This document shows positions 53,108 through 61,441 of a stretch of DNA of 64,000 nt, in pieces. Source of the stretch: Pseudomonadota bacterium. GTDB taxonomy: Bacteria > Pseudomonadota > Gammaproteobacteria > Xanthomonadales > Xanthomonadaceae. The stretch lies in the NCBI GenBank assembly GCA_023419315.1, contig JAEZYE010000009.1, positions 67,719 to 131,718 on the forward strand. The letters run 5' to 3'. Below the pieces are notes generated by a model. The model was given only the letters and a program-made list of their open reading frames with translations. It ran no database searches and was not told the DNA's origin. Both the position numbers and the translations under genes were made by a program. Within the stretch, counting starts at the first letter, position 1. Each line of letters begins with the position of its first letter.

Positions 53108-54016
53108 TCATGACGGCGCAGCATCGTTGATCCACTGCCGCGGCGCACTGCCGATGCGGCGATGGAACGCCTTCGAGAACGATGGCGGGTCCGCGAATCC
53201 CAGTTCCATCGCCACCTGCTTGATGGATTGGCCCGCCCGCATCAGGTTCATCGCGATGCTCAACCGCCAGTCCAGTACGTACAGCGCCGGCGTCGTGCCT
53301 GTCGCACTGCGGAATGCCGCGGCAAACGTGCTGCGCGACATCGCCGCCAGGGCAGCCATCTTTTCCAGGGTCCAGTCCTGTTCGGGGGCGCTGTGGACCG
53401 CCACGAACATGGGCGCCAGGCGCGGATCCGACAGCCCCCGCATCAATCCACGGGTGACGCCCGCCTGCGCAGGGTGATCGATGATCCAGCGCAGCACCTG
53501 CAACAGCACCACTTCGAACAGACGGTTGGCAAGCAGGCGGGAGCCGCAGCGATTCTGATCCGCTTCCGAGAACAGCAGTCCGAGCGCGGGTTCCAATCCA
53601 TCGATCGCCGCGAGCGGCACCGCAACCAGCGATGGCAACGATTGCACGATCGGATTGCGGTCGCCGCCGTCGAACGCGAGCGTGGCGCAGGTGAAATCCG
53701 GTCCATCGCGAGGCGGGTTCACGAACTCATGGTAGCTGGCCTTCGGAAACAGAAGCAGCGTCGGTTCCGTCAGCTGCAGGCGCTTCAGCCCGCCTTCGTC
53801 GCGGTGGCGCAATTCCATCTCGCCGCGTCTGAGTACATGCAGGAACGCACGCCCGGGCTCGGCTTCGAATCGCTGCAGCCCGCAAATCGTTCCGGTGTGG
53901 AAGAGCGATGCGCGCACGTGGAATCGCTCGAAAACACTGGACAGGCGATCGAGCCCCGCCCCCGCCATGGACGGAGCGGGCAGCTGATCTGATTCGGACG
54001 TTTCGACACGTTTCAT
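53108..54016 (-). CDS. AraC-family regulator with cupin domain
   Basis: 302-residue transcription factor. The N-terminal half is a cupin of the AraC-binding type (HVLRRGEMELRHRDEGG); the C-terminal part has two HTH motifs (EKMAALAAMSRSTFAAAFR and IKQVAMELGFADPPSFSKAF). Divergent from the AhpD-like gene at 54109, across 92 bases, so control of that gene is likely. A TATACGTATA palindrome overlaps its start codon, which would permit autoregulation. The effector is unknown. Confidence 0.9.
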   Translation of the reverse strand: MKRVETSESDQLPAPSMAGAGLDRLSSVFERFHVRASLFHTGTICGLQRFEAEPGRAFLHVLRRGEMELRHRDEGGLKRLQLTEPTLLLFPKASYHEFVNPPRDGPDFTCATLAFDGGDRNPIVQSLPSLVAVPLAAIDGLEPALGLLFSEADQNRCGSRLLANRLFEVVLLQVLRWIIDHPAQAGVTRGLMRGLSDPRLAPMFVAVHSAPEQDWTLEKMAALAAMSRSTFAAAFRSATGTTPALYVLDWRLSIAMNLMRAGQSIKQVAMELGFADPPSFSKAFHRRIGSAPRQWINDAAPS

Positions 54017-54025
54017 ATACGTATA
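54016..54025. promoter_or_regulatory. Palindrome at the AraC-gene start
   Basis: TATACGTATA, a perfect ten-base palindrome overlapping the first base of the AraC-type gene in the divergent region shared with the AhpD-like gene. Strongly AT-rich compared with its surroundings, it may be an operator or part of a promoter. Confidence 0.4.
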
Positions 54026-54108
54026 CCCACCTTTCGTCCTGACATCCTACCTAAGATGCGCGTCAGCCGCTCATGAGGCGGCCATCCCCAAACCAACAGG
54101 AGTCCACG

Positions 54109-54645
54109 ATGTCACGCATCCCCCTGATCGATCCGACCCAGACCACCGCTGACCGCCAGGTCCTGCTCACCGAAATCCATGCCGCGTTCGGCACCACGCC
54201 CAACATGTTCAAGGCGGTCGCCAATTCTCCCGCTGCGCTCAAAAGCATGTGGGGTTCATTCGGCGCACTCGGCGGCGGCGTGATTCCAGCCAAGCTCGGC
54301 GAACAGATTGCAGTCGCCATCGCCAACCGCAATGCATGCGAGTACTGCCTGTCCGCGCACACCGCGCTCGGTCGCAAGGCCGGGGCCACCAGCCAGGAAA
54401 TGTCGGCGGCGCAACAAGGCCAGTCGGACGATCCGAAGACCGCGGCCGCGCTGAAGTTCGCACTGGGCGTGGTCGAAAGTCGTGGCGGGATTGCAGGCGA
54501 GGAGGTCGAAGCCTTGCGCAGCGCCGGCTTCACTGACGAGGAAATCGTGGAAATCCTCGCGCATGTGGCGCTCAACCTGTTCACCAACTACATCAACGTC
54601 GCGCTGGATGTGCCGGTCGATTTCCCCGGCGTCAAGTTGCGCTGA
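54109..54645 (+). CDS. AhpD-like / carboxymuconolactone decarboxylase family protein
   Basis: 178-residue cytosolic protein. EQIAVAIANRNACEYCLSAH contains the Glu, CxxC and His of AhpD-type peroxidases, a proton relay and redox-active cysteine pair. GGGVIPAKLGEQ precedes it. Such proteins reduce alkyl hydroperoxides with a thiol partner or act as gamma-carboxymuconolactone decarboxylases; the CxxC favours the former. AGGAG precedes ATG 54109. Likely regulated by the divergent AraC-type protein. Confidence 0.88.
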   Translation: MSRIPLIDPTQTTADRQVLLTEIHAAFGTTPNMFKAVANSPAALKSMWGSFGALGGGVIPAKLGEQIAVAIANRNACEYCLSAHTALGRKAGATSQEMSAAQQGQSDDPKTAAALKFALGVVESRGGIAGEEVEALRSAGFTDEEIVEILAHVALNLFTNYINVALDVPVDFPGVKLR

Positions 54646-54713
54646 GATGTCCGCGGTGAGTGGTCGTATGTTGCGCCCGCTCATCGCATATTCCCATCAC
54701 CAGGGAGACCGCC

Positions 54714-54971
54714 ATGAAACATGCCTACGTGCCAATCAACTGCGAATTCCATGACGTGCTGGAAGCACGTGCGGTGCAGCGCAGGATCGTGGCGCTCCAC
54801 TATCTGGACGAAGATGGTCAAACACGGTTGACGCATTCGCGCATCGCCGACGTGTATGCGCAATCGTCGATGGAATTCATCCGCCTCGAACAAGGCGCCC
54901 CGATCCGCCTGGATCGGATCATCGGAATCGATGGCGTCCGTGTATCCGACTTCAGTAAAGCGAACAGCTGA
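54714..54971 (+). CDS. rof: Rof family Rho-binding antiterminator
   Basis: 85-residue protein aligning with E. coli Rof (YaeO): YVPINCEFHDVLEARAVQRR matches its N terminus (YQPINCDDYDNLELAC), and FIRLEQGAPIRLDRIIG matches the C-terminal LRLDKITS strand. Rof binds Rho and inhibits transcription termination. AGGGAGA precedes ATG 54714. It stands alone between the AhpD-like gene and a convergent OmpA gene; several hairpins follow. Confidence 0.82.
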   Translation: MKHAYVPINCEFHDVLEARAVQRRIVALHYLDEDGQTRLTHSRIADVYAQSSMEFIRLEQGAPIRLDRIIGIDGVRVSDFSKANS

Positions 54972-55000
54972 GAACGTTGCGCCGGGCGCGCAATTGATTT

Positions 55001-55025
55001 GCCGCCGGACCTCGCGGCCGGCGGC
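55001..55025. repeat. Hairpin 1 downstream of rof
   Basis: GCCGCCGG and CCGGCGGC, perfect eight-base-pair stem around a nine-base loop, 30 bases after the rof stop. No T-run on either strand. Confidence 0.45.
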
Positions 55026-55039
55026 ATCCAGATCACATG

Positions 55040-55067
55040 GCAGGCAGATAAAATGCCTGCGTTTGTT
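55040..55067 (+). terminator. Probable rof terminator
   Basis: GCAGGCA-GATAAAA-TGCCTGC, seven base pairs with a seven-base loop followed by GTTTGTT. The short T-rich tail makes it the best intrinsic terminator candidate for rof. Confidence 0.5.
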
Positions 55068-55097
55068 CCCCCCGGCGCCGCGAGGACGCCAGGGGGG
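55068..55097 (-). terminator. Hairpin after the OmpA gene
   Basis: CCCCCCGGCG and CGCCAGGGGGG form a ten-base-pair stem with one bulged A, 26 bases past the stop of the minus-strand OmpA gene. No T-run. May end the adhesin-OmpA transcript. Confidence 0.4.
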
Positions 55098-55123
55098 ATG
55101 CGTTCAGAACGAGTTGAAATCGT

Positions 55124-56029
55124 TCAGCGCAATTCGATGCGCACGCGGCGGTTGACCGCGTTGCACTTGACGCTGGCCGCGTTGCGGCCCTTGCCACACT
55201 CGGCGTTCACCGGCGCGCGGTTGCCGGCGCTGCGGGCTTCCACGTTCAACGCGCCGGCTTCCACCAGCACCGCGCGCACGGTGTCGGCGCGGGCCTGGCC
55301 CATCGCCTGCGCCGCGGCGTCATGGCCGATGGCGTCGGCATGGCCGGTGACCAGCAGGTCCACCGCCGGGTTCTCGCCCAGTTCCTCGGACAGGCGCTTC
55401 AACGCCTGGCGGCCATCGGCGGTGATGCCGTCACGGTCGGAGCGGTTGTATTCGAACAGGATGTCCAGCGGCAGCGCATAGACCAGACCGTTGCTGTTGT
55501 CGCCGGTGACCACGTAACCGCCAAAGCGGTTGGCGCACGGCACCACCGTCGAGGCGCGCGAGACCACGTGCGCCTGTTCGCGGTTGTCGGCCAGTTCCTT
55601 CTCGCCGTTCTTCAGGTTCACCGGAATGAGCTGGCCGCTGCTGTCCACGTTGCCGGCTTCCAGGAAGTAGGTCTTGCCCGCGTCCATCTCCACCATGCCC
55701 TGCACCGAACGCTTGCCGGAGAACTGCGTGCCTTCCTTGTAGTGCACGCCCAGCTTGTGCGTGCCCGGCTTGACGCAGAACACCGTGTAGCCGCCCGGCA
55801 GCAGGCCGGTGTGGAATTCGCCGTCGATGTACAGATGCGCCGACGGGCCGGTGCTTTGCGAGGCCGGCGAACCGGCGCGGTAATACACCACCTGCACCTG
55901 TTCAGTGCTGGCCTGCACCACCGGACGGTAGGCCTGGCCAAAGAGTTTCATTTTCTGCGAAGACACTGCCAGCCCATGGACCGGCAGCAGGAACAACGCA
56001 CACATCACACCCAGAAGTTTGGTTTTCAC
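55124..56029 (-). CDS. OmpA-family protein downstream of the adhesin
   Basis: 301-residue exported protein: signal peptide LLGVMCALFLLPVHGLA, a central beta-rich region (about 45-190) with DGEFHTGLLPGGYTVFCVKPG-type sequence (DGEFHTGLLPGGYTVF), and a C-terminal OmpA domain (LDILFEYNRSD, GHADAIGHDAAAQAM, RADTVRAVLVEAGA). The Asp and Arg for peptidoglycan binding are present. The start is GTG 56029 with GGAG upstream. It lies 61 bases after the repeat adhesin gene on the same strand, so the two likely form an operon; OmpA proteins are often linked to Bap-type adhesins. Confidence 0.9.
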   Translation of the reverse strand: MKTKLLGVMCALFLLPVHGLAVSSQKMKLFGQAYRPVVQASTEQVQVVYYRAGSPASQSTGPSAHLYIDGEFHTGLLPGGYTVFCVKPGTHKLGVHYKEGTQFSGKRSVQGMVEMDAGKTYFLEAGNVDSSGQLIPVNLKNGEKELADNREQAHVVSRASTVVPCANRFGGYVVTGDNSNGLVYALPLDILFEYNRSDRDGITADGRQALKRLSEELGENPAVDLLVTGHADAIGHDAAAQAMGQARADTVRAVLVEAGALNVEARSAGNRAPVNAECGKGRNAASVKCNAVNRRVRIELR

Positions 56030-56090
56030 GATAGGACTCCGCGCGGGCTGGCTTGGCAGCCCGCGTCTGTTTGAAGGTTGGAAACTGAAA

Positions 56091-59000
56091 TCAGACGAGG
56101 TGGACGCTCACGCCCTGCTGGACGAGCAGTTCGGCCTCCAGGCCGGTGTGCTGGTAGGTGGCGTACGTCACGCCTTCCACCGTCACATCGCCGCCCTGGG
56201 CCCAGTCGCCGGCCTGGCCCATCACCTCGTCCAGGGTGACCCGGTCATCGGCATCGCCCTTGACCATCAGCTGCACATCGCCGCTGTCGTGGAACAGGTC
56301 CTTACCGCCCTGCGCCAGCACGTCTTCGACCGAGAGCTTCAGCGTGTTGCTGCCCGTGCCGCGGATGTCCACCACTTCCACGCCCGCCAGCAGTTCGCGG
56401 TACGAGGACAGGTCGAGCACCGTGTCGGCGCCGGTCAACTTCAACGTGCTGAGGCCTTCGCCCTGCCCGTCAATCACCAGCCCATCGATGAGCTCGGTCG
56501 AAGCCGGTTCGCCGTGCGCCTTCGCACCGCGGGCCGTCGGCGACACGATGTCAATCGACCACGCCGTGGAGAGCTCGCTGCGATTGCCCCACTGGTCGAT
56601 GGCAATGCCCATCACCATGTCGAACCCTTCGGCCATCGGCACCGGGGGGGTGAAGCTCCAGTTGCCGTCGGCATCGACCTGGGTCGAGCCGAGCAGCACC
56701 GTGCCCATCTGCGCCCAGATTTCCACCGTGCCGTTGCCCTCGGCGGTGCCCACGAACGTCGGCGTGGTGTCGTCGGTGATGTCACCGTCTTCCAGCACCG
56801 CGTGCGTGCCCACGTTGTCGAGCACCTGGTTGATGATCGGAGCGGCCGGCGGACTGGTGTCGACCGTGATGTGGTACGGCGCGGACTTCTCGCTGGTGTT
56901 GCCGGCCGCATCGCGCGCATCGACGGTGAAGACGTGGTTGCCCGAGGACAGGTCCACCTCCAGCAGGTAGCTCCAGTTGCCCGAGGCATCGGCCTTGACC
57001 TCATCGATGCGGGCGCCGTTGACGTAAATCGTCACGGTGCTGCCCGCCTCGGCCGTACCCTTCAGTTCCGGGCGCGCGTCGTCGGTGGTTTCGTTCGGGT
57101 CGACTTTGCCCTGCACCAGCCTGAAATCGTCGATGACTTCGACAATTACCGGCACGTCCGGCTTGGAGGTGTCCTGGATGGTGATCGGATACGGCGTACT
57201 CTTGGGACCGGTATTGCCGGCCACATCGGTCACTTCAGCTGACAGGTTGTGCGGACCTTGGGACAGATCCGTCGTCGGCGTGAAGCTCCAGTTGCCATTG
57301 GCATCGGTCGGCACCCGGCCGATTTCCACCCCGTTGTCGTAGATGACCGCCGTGCCGTTGCCTTCGCTGGCCTTGCCGCTGTACGTCGGCGTCGCATCGT
57401 CGGTCACGGTGCCATTGACAATGGCTCCGGTGACCGCACCCTGGTTGTCCATCAACTGGGCCGTCGTGGTCGGCGCCGTGGTGTCCACCACGATGGACCA
57501 CACGCCCGTCTTCGGGCTGCTGTTGCCCAGTTCGTTGGTCGCATTGGCGGTGAAGTCGTGCTTGCCCGGAGCCAGGTCCGTGGCCGGCGTGAAGCTCCAG
57601 TTGCCCGATGCATCGGCCGTGGTCGAACCCAGTTCCTTGGCACCGTCGTAGATGCGCACGATGCTGCCGGCTTCGGCCGTACCCTTCAGTTCCGGACGCA
57701 CGTCATCGGTCACGCCATCCTTCTGGATGCCGCCCTGCACGGCACCCGCATTGTCATGGATGGAGGTGATGGCAGGCACCGCCGGCGCATCCGGAGAACC
57801 GATTTCCACCGGATAGCTGTCGGAGGCTTCGCTCAGGTTGCCCGCCGGGTCGAGGGCCTTCACCGTCAGGTCGTGCAGACCTTCGCCCATCGGCAGCTCG
57901 GGCGTGAAGCTCCACGTGCCCGCCGCATCGGCCGTGGTCGAACCCAGCACGTTGGTGCCGTCGTACACCATGACGATGCTGCCGGCTTCGGCCGTGCCAC
58001 TGAGGGTCGGGGTCGCATCGTCGGTCTTGCCGCCGGGGACCACATTGCCCGTCGAGGCGCCCGCATCGTCCAGCAGCCCGGTGATGGCCGGCTTGTCCGT
58101 TGGCGTGGTGTCCACCACGATGACGTATTCATCGGACGGCTCGGACTCGTTGCCGGCCTTGTCCTTCACCACGATGGTGATGTCGTGCTCGCCCTCGGCC
58201 AGCGGTTCGTCCGGGGTGAACGTCCAGTTGCCTTCCGGGTCGACTTCCACCCGGCCGATTTCCTCGTCACCGTCCTTGAGGATGACGGTATCGCCCGGCT
58301 CCAGACCGCTGCCGCTCAGCGTCGGGGTGGTGTCGTCGGTGGTGCCACCATCGGGAATCGAACCGGTGACGCCGGGATTGTTGTCCTGGGCGTCGCCAAT
58401 AACCGGCTGATCCGGCGCAGTGGTGTCCACGACGATGACGTGCTCGTCCGAAGGCACGGAGATGTTGCCGGCCTTGTCCTGTACTTCGATGGCCAGCGAA
58501 TGCTCGCCTTCGGCCAGCGGGGTTTCCGGGGTGAACGACCAGTTGCCATTCCCGTCCACGGTCGTGGTGCCCAGCAGCTGACCGCCGTCCTTGACGATAA
58601 CGGTCTCACCCGGCTTCAGCCCCTTGCCGCTCAGCGTCGGCGTGGTGTCGTCGGTGTGGCCGCCATCGGAGATCGAACCGGTGACGTCGGGGTTGTTGTC
58701 CTGCACGTCGCCAATGACCGGCTTGTCCGGTGCAGTGGTGTCCACGACGATGACGTAGTCGTCCGAGGGCTCGGACACGTTGCCGGCCTTGTCCTGTACT
58801 TCGATGTTCAGAACATGTTCGCCTTCCGGCAGCGCCGGCGACGGGGTGAATGTCCATGTGCCGTCCGGGCCCACTTCCGCCCGGCCGATCTCCTTGCCGT
58901 TGTCCTTGACGATGACCGTCTCGCCCGGCTCCAGGCCTTCGCCGCTCAGCGTCGGCGTGTTGTCATCCGTGTGGCCGTCGTTGGAAACGGAACCGGTGAG

Positions 59001-60200
59001 CGTGCCCTGGTTGTCGAACACGTCGCCGATGGCGGAACTATCCGGTGGCGTGGTGTCCACGATGATGATTTGCGGGTCGGACGGCTCGGACTCGTTGCCG
59101 GCCTTGTCCTTCACGACGATCTTGATGTCGTGTTGGCCTTCGGCCAACGGTTCGTCCGGGGTGAACGTCCAGTTGCCTTCCGGGTCGACTTCCACCCGGC
59201 CGATTTCCTTGTCACCGTCCTTGAGGATGACGGTATCGCCCGGCTCCAGACCGCCGCCGCTCAGCGTCGGCGTGGTGTCGTCGGTAGTGCCGCCTTCGGG
59301 AATCAGACCGGTGATGGATCCTTCGTTGTCGGTGGCATTGCCACCATCCGGCTTAACCGGCGGCTTCGTATCCACGGTGATTTCATGCGGGTCGGACGGC
59401 TCGGACTCGTTGCCGTTCTTGTCTTTCACAATGATGGTGATGGAATGATCGCCTTCACCCAGCGGCTCTTCCGGGGTGAATGTCCAGTTGCCTTCCGGGT
59501 CGACTTCCACACGGCCGATTTCCTTGCCGTTGTCCTTGAGGATGACGGTATCGCCCGGGTTCAAACCGCCGCCGCTCAGCGTGGGGGTGTTGTCGTCGGT
59601 GTGGCCGCCGTTGGAAATCGGACCGGTCTCCGGACCGTGGTTGTCGAGCACCCCGCCAATGCCCTTGTTACCCACCTTGTCTGTCGGCTCGACCGGCGGC
59701 TTGCCCTTGCCGTCATCCTTGATGACTCCGCCCACCACGGCCGCGCCACCCAGCGCTGCGGCAGCGATGCCCAGTGCACCCAGTCCAGCCGCCGCGACCA
59801 TCACCAGCGCTCCGATGCCCAGGTTTTCGCCACCCAGCGCGTAGGCCGCGCTCGCGCCATCGGCCATCTCGACGTAGAGCAGCGTGTAGTCACCATCGCT
59901 GGGGACGTAGTGGTAGTACGCGCCGTCTTCGGCCATGCCGATCAGCGAGCAATCGCTTTCGAAGTAATCGACCAGAACCAGATCCGGTTCCTGACCTTCC
60001 GAGCCTTCCAGGAAGACCTGCAGATCCTTGCCGACGCGCTTGACCGTGATGTTTTCCGGCGCGAAGCCGCTGCTCTTGTCGGACAGCACGTAACGGGCAC
60101 CACGCACGGCCTTGAGCCGGACGACACCGCCCTTCAGTGCGTGTACTTTTTCAACACTGGTGCCGTTGGCGACCAGCAACTGGATCTGTTCGGATTTCAT
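56091..60200 (-). CDS. Bap-like repeat adhesin with BapA-type N-terminal prefix
   Basis: 1369-residue surface-protein candidate without a Sec signal. Residues 1-125 resemble the BapA prefix domain (VLSDKSSGFAPENITVKRVG, LVDYFES, VPSDGDYTLLYVE); 127-160 are a Gly/Ala-rich hydrophobic segment; about 182-1215 contain ten Ig-like repeats near 104 residues each, with consensus TDDTTPTLSG, DTVILKDG, GNWTFTP and DKAGNESEPSD; 1220-1369 are an acidic C-terminal domain (LKLTGADTVLDLSSY, GVTYATYQHTGLEAELLV) like the end of type I secreted LapA/BapA proteins. No RTX nonapeptides and no secretion ATPase or HlyD gene are visible nearby. Precedes the OmpA gene. Likely role: cell-cell or surface adhesion. 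Confidence 0.85.
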   Translation of the reverse strand: MKSEQIQLLVANGTSVEKVHALKGGVVRLKAVRGARYVLSDKSSGFAPENITVKRVGKDLQVFLEGSEGQEPDLVLVDYFESDCSLIGMAEDGAYYHYVPSDGDYTLLYVEMADGASAAYALGGENLGIGALVMVAAAGLGALGIAAAALGGAAVVGGVIKDDGKGKPPVEPTDKVGNKGIGGVLDNHGPETGPISNGGHTDDNTPTLSGGGLNPGDTVILKDNGKEIGRVEVDPEGNWTFTPEEPLGEGDHSITIIVKDKNGNESEPSDPHEITVDTKPPVKPDGGNATDNEGSITGLIPEGGTTDDTTPTLSGGGLEPGDTVILKDGDKEIGRVEVDPEGNWTFTPDEPLAEGQHDIKIVVKDKAGNESEPSDPQIIIVDTTPPDSSAIGDVFDNQGTLTGSVSNDGHTDDNTPTLSGEGLEPGETVIVKDNGKEIGRAEVGPDGTWTFTPSPALPEGEHVLNIEVQDKAGNVSEPSDDYVIVVDTTAPDKPVIGDVQDNNPDVTGSISDGGHTDDTTPTLSGKGLKPGETVIVKDGGQLLGTTTVDGNGNWSFTPETPLAEGEHSLAIEVQDKAGNISVPSDEHVIVVDTTAPDQPVIGDAQDNNPGVTGSIPDGGTTDDTTPTLSGSGLEPGDTVILKDGDEEIGRVEVDPEGNWTFTPDEPLAEGEHDITIVVKDKAGNESEPSDEYVIVVDTTPTDKPAITGLLDDAGASTGNVVPGGKTDDATPTLSGTAEAGSIVMVYDGTNVLGSTTADAAGTWSFTPELPMGEGLHDLTVKALDPAGNLSEASDSYPVEIGSPDAPAVPAITSIHDNAGAVQGGIQKDGVTDDVRPELKGTAEAGSIVRIYDGAKELGSTTADASGNWSFTPATDLAPGKHDFTANATNELGNSSPKTGVWSIVVDTTAPTTTAQLMDNQGAVTGAIVNGTVTDDATPTYSGKASEGNGTAVIYDNGVEIGRVPTDANGNWSFTPTTDLSQGPHNLSAEVTDVAGNTGPKSTPYPITIQDTSKPDVPVIVEVIDDFRLVQGKVDPNETTDDARPELKGTAEAGSTVTIYVNGARIDEVKADASGNWSYLLEVDLSSGNHVFTVDARDAAGNTSEKSAPYHITVDTSPPAAPIINQVLDNVGTHAVLEDGDITDDTTPTFVGTAEGNGTVEIWAQMGTVLLGSTQVDADGNWSFTPPVPMAEGFDMVMGIAIDQWGNRSELSTAWSIDIVSPTARGAKAHGEPASTELIDGLVIDGQGEGLSTLKLTGADTVLDLSSYRELLAGVEVVDIRGTGSNTLKLSVEDVLAQGGKDLFHDSGDVQLMVKGDADDRVTLDEVMGQAGDWAQGGDVTVEGVTYATYQHTGLEAELLVQQGVSVHLV
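56545..59657 (-). repeat. Ten tandem Ig-like repeats in the adhesin gene
   Basis: Ten imperfect repeats averaging about 311 bases. The repeats toward the N terminus (right side) are most alike: a stretch near 58204-58340 matches one near 59149-59285 with three mismatches in about 135 bases, and a third copy near 59460-59600 is also close. The C-terminal copies are more diverged. Confidence 0.85.
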
Positions 60201-60790
60201 TGGATTGCGTCTCAGAGGAAGGAAAGGCTCAAGTGCCGCTCGGGAGCAGATGACTACGGGTCATCGCCCATGGACACGAGGCCCATCGACGCTTGTGGCG
60301 CGGAATCCTAAGAACCGCGTCAGGGCCTTCCTATGAGATAACTCTTAACGCACGAACCAAATCACTGACTTCGTCTCGCCCCCTTTGATTGCGTCACGTC
60401 GCTTTGCCCGTCGATGCGCCCAAGTCACGATTTCTTCGTGGCGTACGAACCCGACGAAACGCTGATTGCCTTTCGCCACGGAGTGGAAATTCCCACGAAA
60501 GCAACAAGACTCACTTTTTCGATTTGCCATCTGGAAGGCTGCAAAGCCACACGGCGCCAGGAATCGAATCACATCGATGCCAGGCGACTCGACGTTCAAG
60601 AGAACCGTCGAATGAGCGGCAGCCCATCGTCGTTGTGATTTATGGGCCGCCCACGCCAGAGTCCTTTACGGACAAAACCAGTCAAAAATGGCTCTGTTTC
60701 CGCGATTGTTTCGCACAGGGAATGCGACTGCGGGTCTGCAATCGACGTTCCCTGTTCAACCGCGAGTCAAACAAGAACGTGAGTTTGGGA
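60201..60790. other. Gene-free region upstream of the adhesin
   Basis: About 590 bases of visibly lower GC with no convincing gene. Short frames occur (60414-60638 plus, 60345-60599 minus), without homology, ribosome site or matching codon use. It must hold the adhesin promoter and has room for regulatory sites; no clear sigma-70 promoter was found. Confidence 0.5.
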
Positions 60791-61312
60791 TCAGTTTGCG
60801 CCCAGATAGTCGCGCTTGCCGAGCGGCACACCGTTGTGGCGCAGGATTGCGTAGGCCGTACTGACGTGGAAGAAAACATTCGGCAATACGAAGCCCAGCA
60901 GATAGCCGCGGCCATCGAACTGCAGATCCCCGCGCGTGCGTGTAGGCAAGCGCACTTCGCGCGCTTCAGATCCATCGATCTGTCCGGGCGTGAAGCTGTG
61001 CAGATAATCGATGGCGCGGTCCAGTCGCGCGTACAACTGCTCGAACGTCGTTTCGTCATCATCGAAGCGTGGCGAATCCAGCCCGGCCAGGCGGGCCGGT
61101 GCAAACTTGGCCGAATCCGTCGCCAGTTGAACCTGCCTGATCAGCGGATACATGTCCGGGTACAGACGTGACTGCAGCAGGATCCCGGCGTCGTAACCCT
61201 GGGCCTGCGCATGATCCTGGCCCTTCTGCAGCAATTGCCTGAGATTTTCCAGCGCGCGGATCAGTACCGGCACGGACGCGTGGTACATCGACAGGGAATC
61301 GCTCATGGTCAT
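60791..61312 (-). CDS. DUF1993 family protein
   Basis: 173-residue cytosolic protein of the DUF1993 family, a four-helix DinB-like bundle. It begins DSLSMYHASVPVLIRALENL and has GILLQSRLYPDMYPLIRQVQ-type helix (LLQSRLYPDMYPLIRQV), FTPGQIDG and a C-terminal FFHVSTAYAILRHNGVPLGK. Start ATG 61312 or 61306. Role unknown; the family is often stress-associated. Divergent from apt. Confidence 0.88.
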   Translation of the reverse strand: MTMSDSLSMYHASVPVLIRALENLRQLLQKGQDHAQAQGYDAGILLQSRLYPDMYPLIRQVQLATDSAKFAPARLAGLDSPRFDDDETTFEQLYARLDRAIDYLHSFTPGQIDGSEAREVRLPTRTRGDLQFDGRGYLLGFVLPNVFFHVSTAYAILRHNGVPLGKRDYLGAN

Positions 61313-61441
61313 GCTCTCGGACGGAAGGTGACGCAGCATAGCCATACGCAGAAGCGGCGATTAGTCCTTCGTGGCGGGAGAGTCCATCCCGGACAGAGGG
61401 ACAACAGTGGATCGGTTAGCATCGCCTCCCCCGCTTGCGTC

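Noticed and set aside
56091..60200. RTX toxin or CRISPR-like array suggested by regular repeats
   Set aside because: The repeats are about 104-codon protein modules with no spacers, and no GGxGxD nonapeptides are present.
57249..60311. 1020-residue open frame on the plus strand opposite the adhesin gene
   Set aside because: Its open state follows from the GC-rich repetitive codons of the adhesin on the other strand. The adhesin frame has clear domain repeats, and the antisense product is Arg/His/Val-rich with no domain.
60345..60638. Two overlapping short frames (74 and 84 codons) upstream of the adhesin
   Set aside because: No Shine-Dalgarno, no homology and unlike codon use; they overlap on opposite strands.
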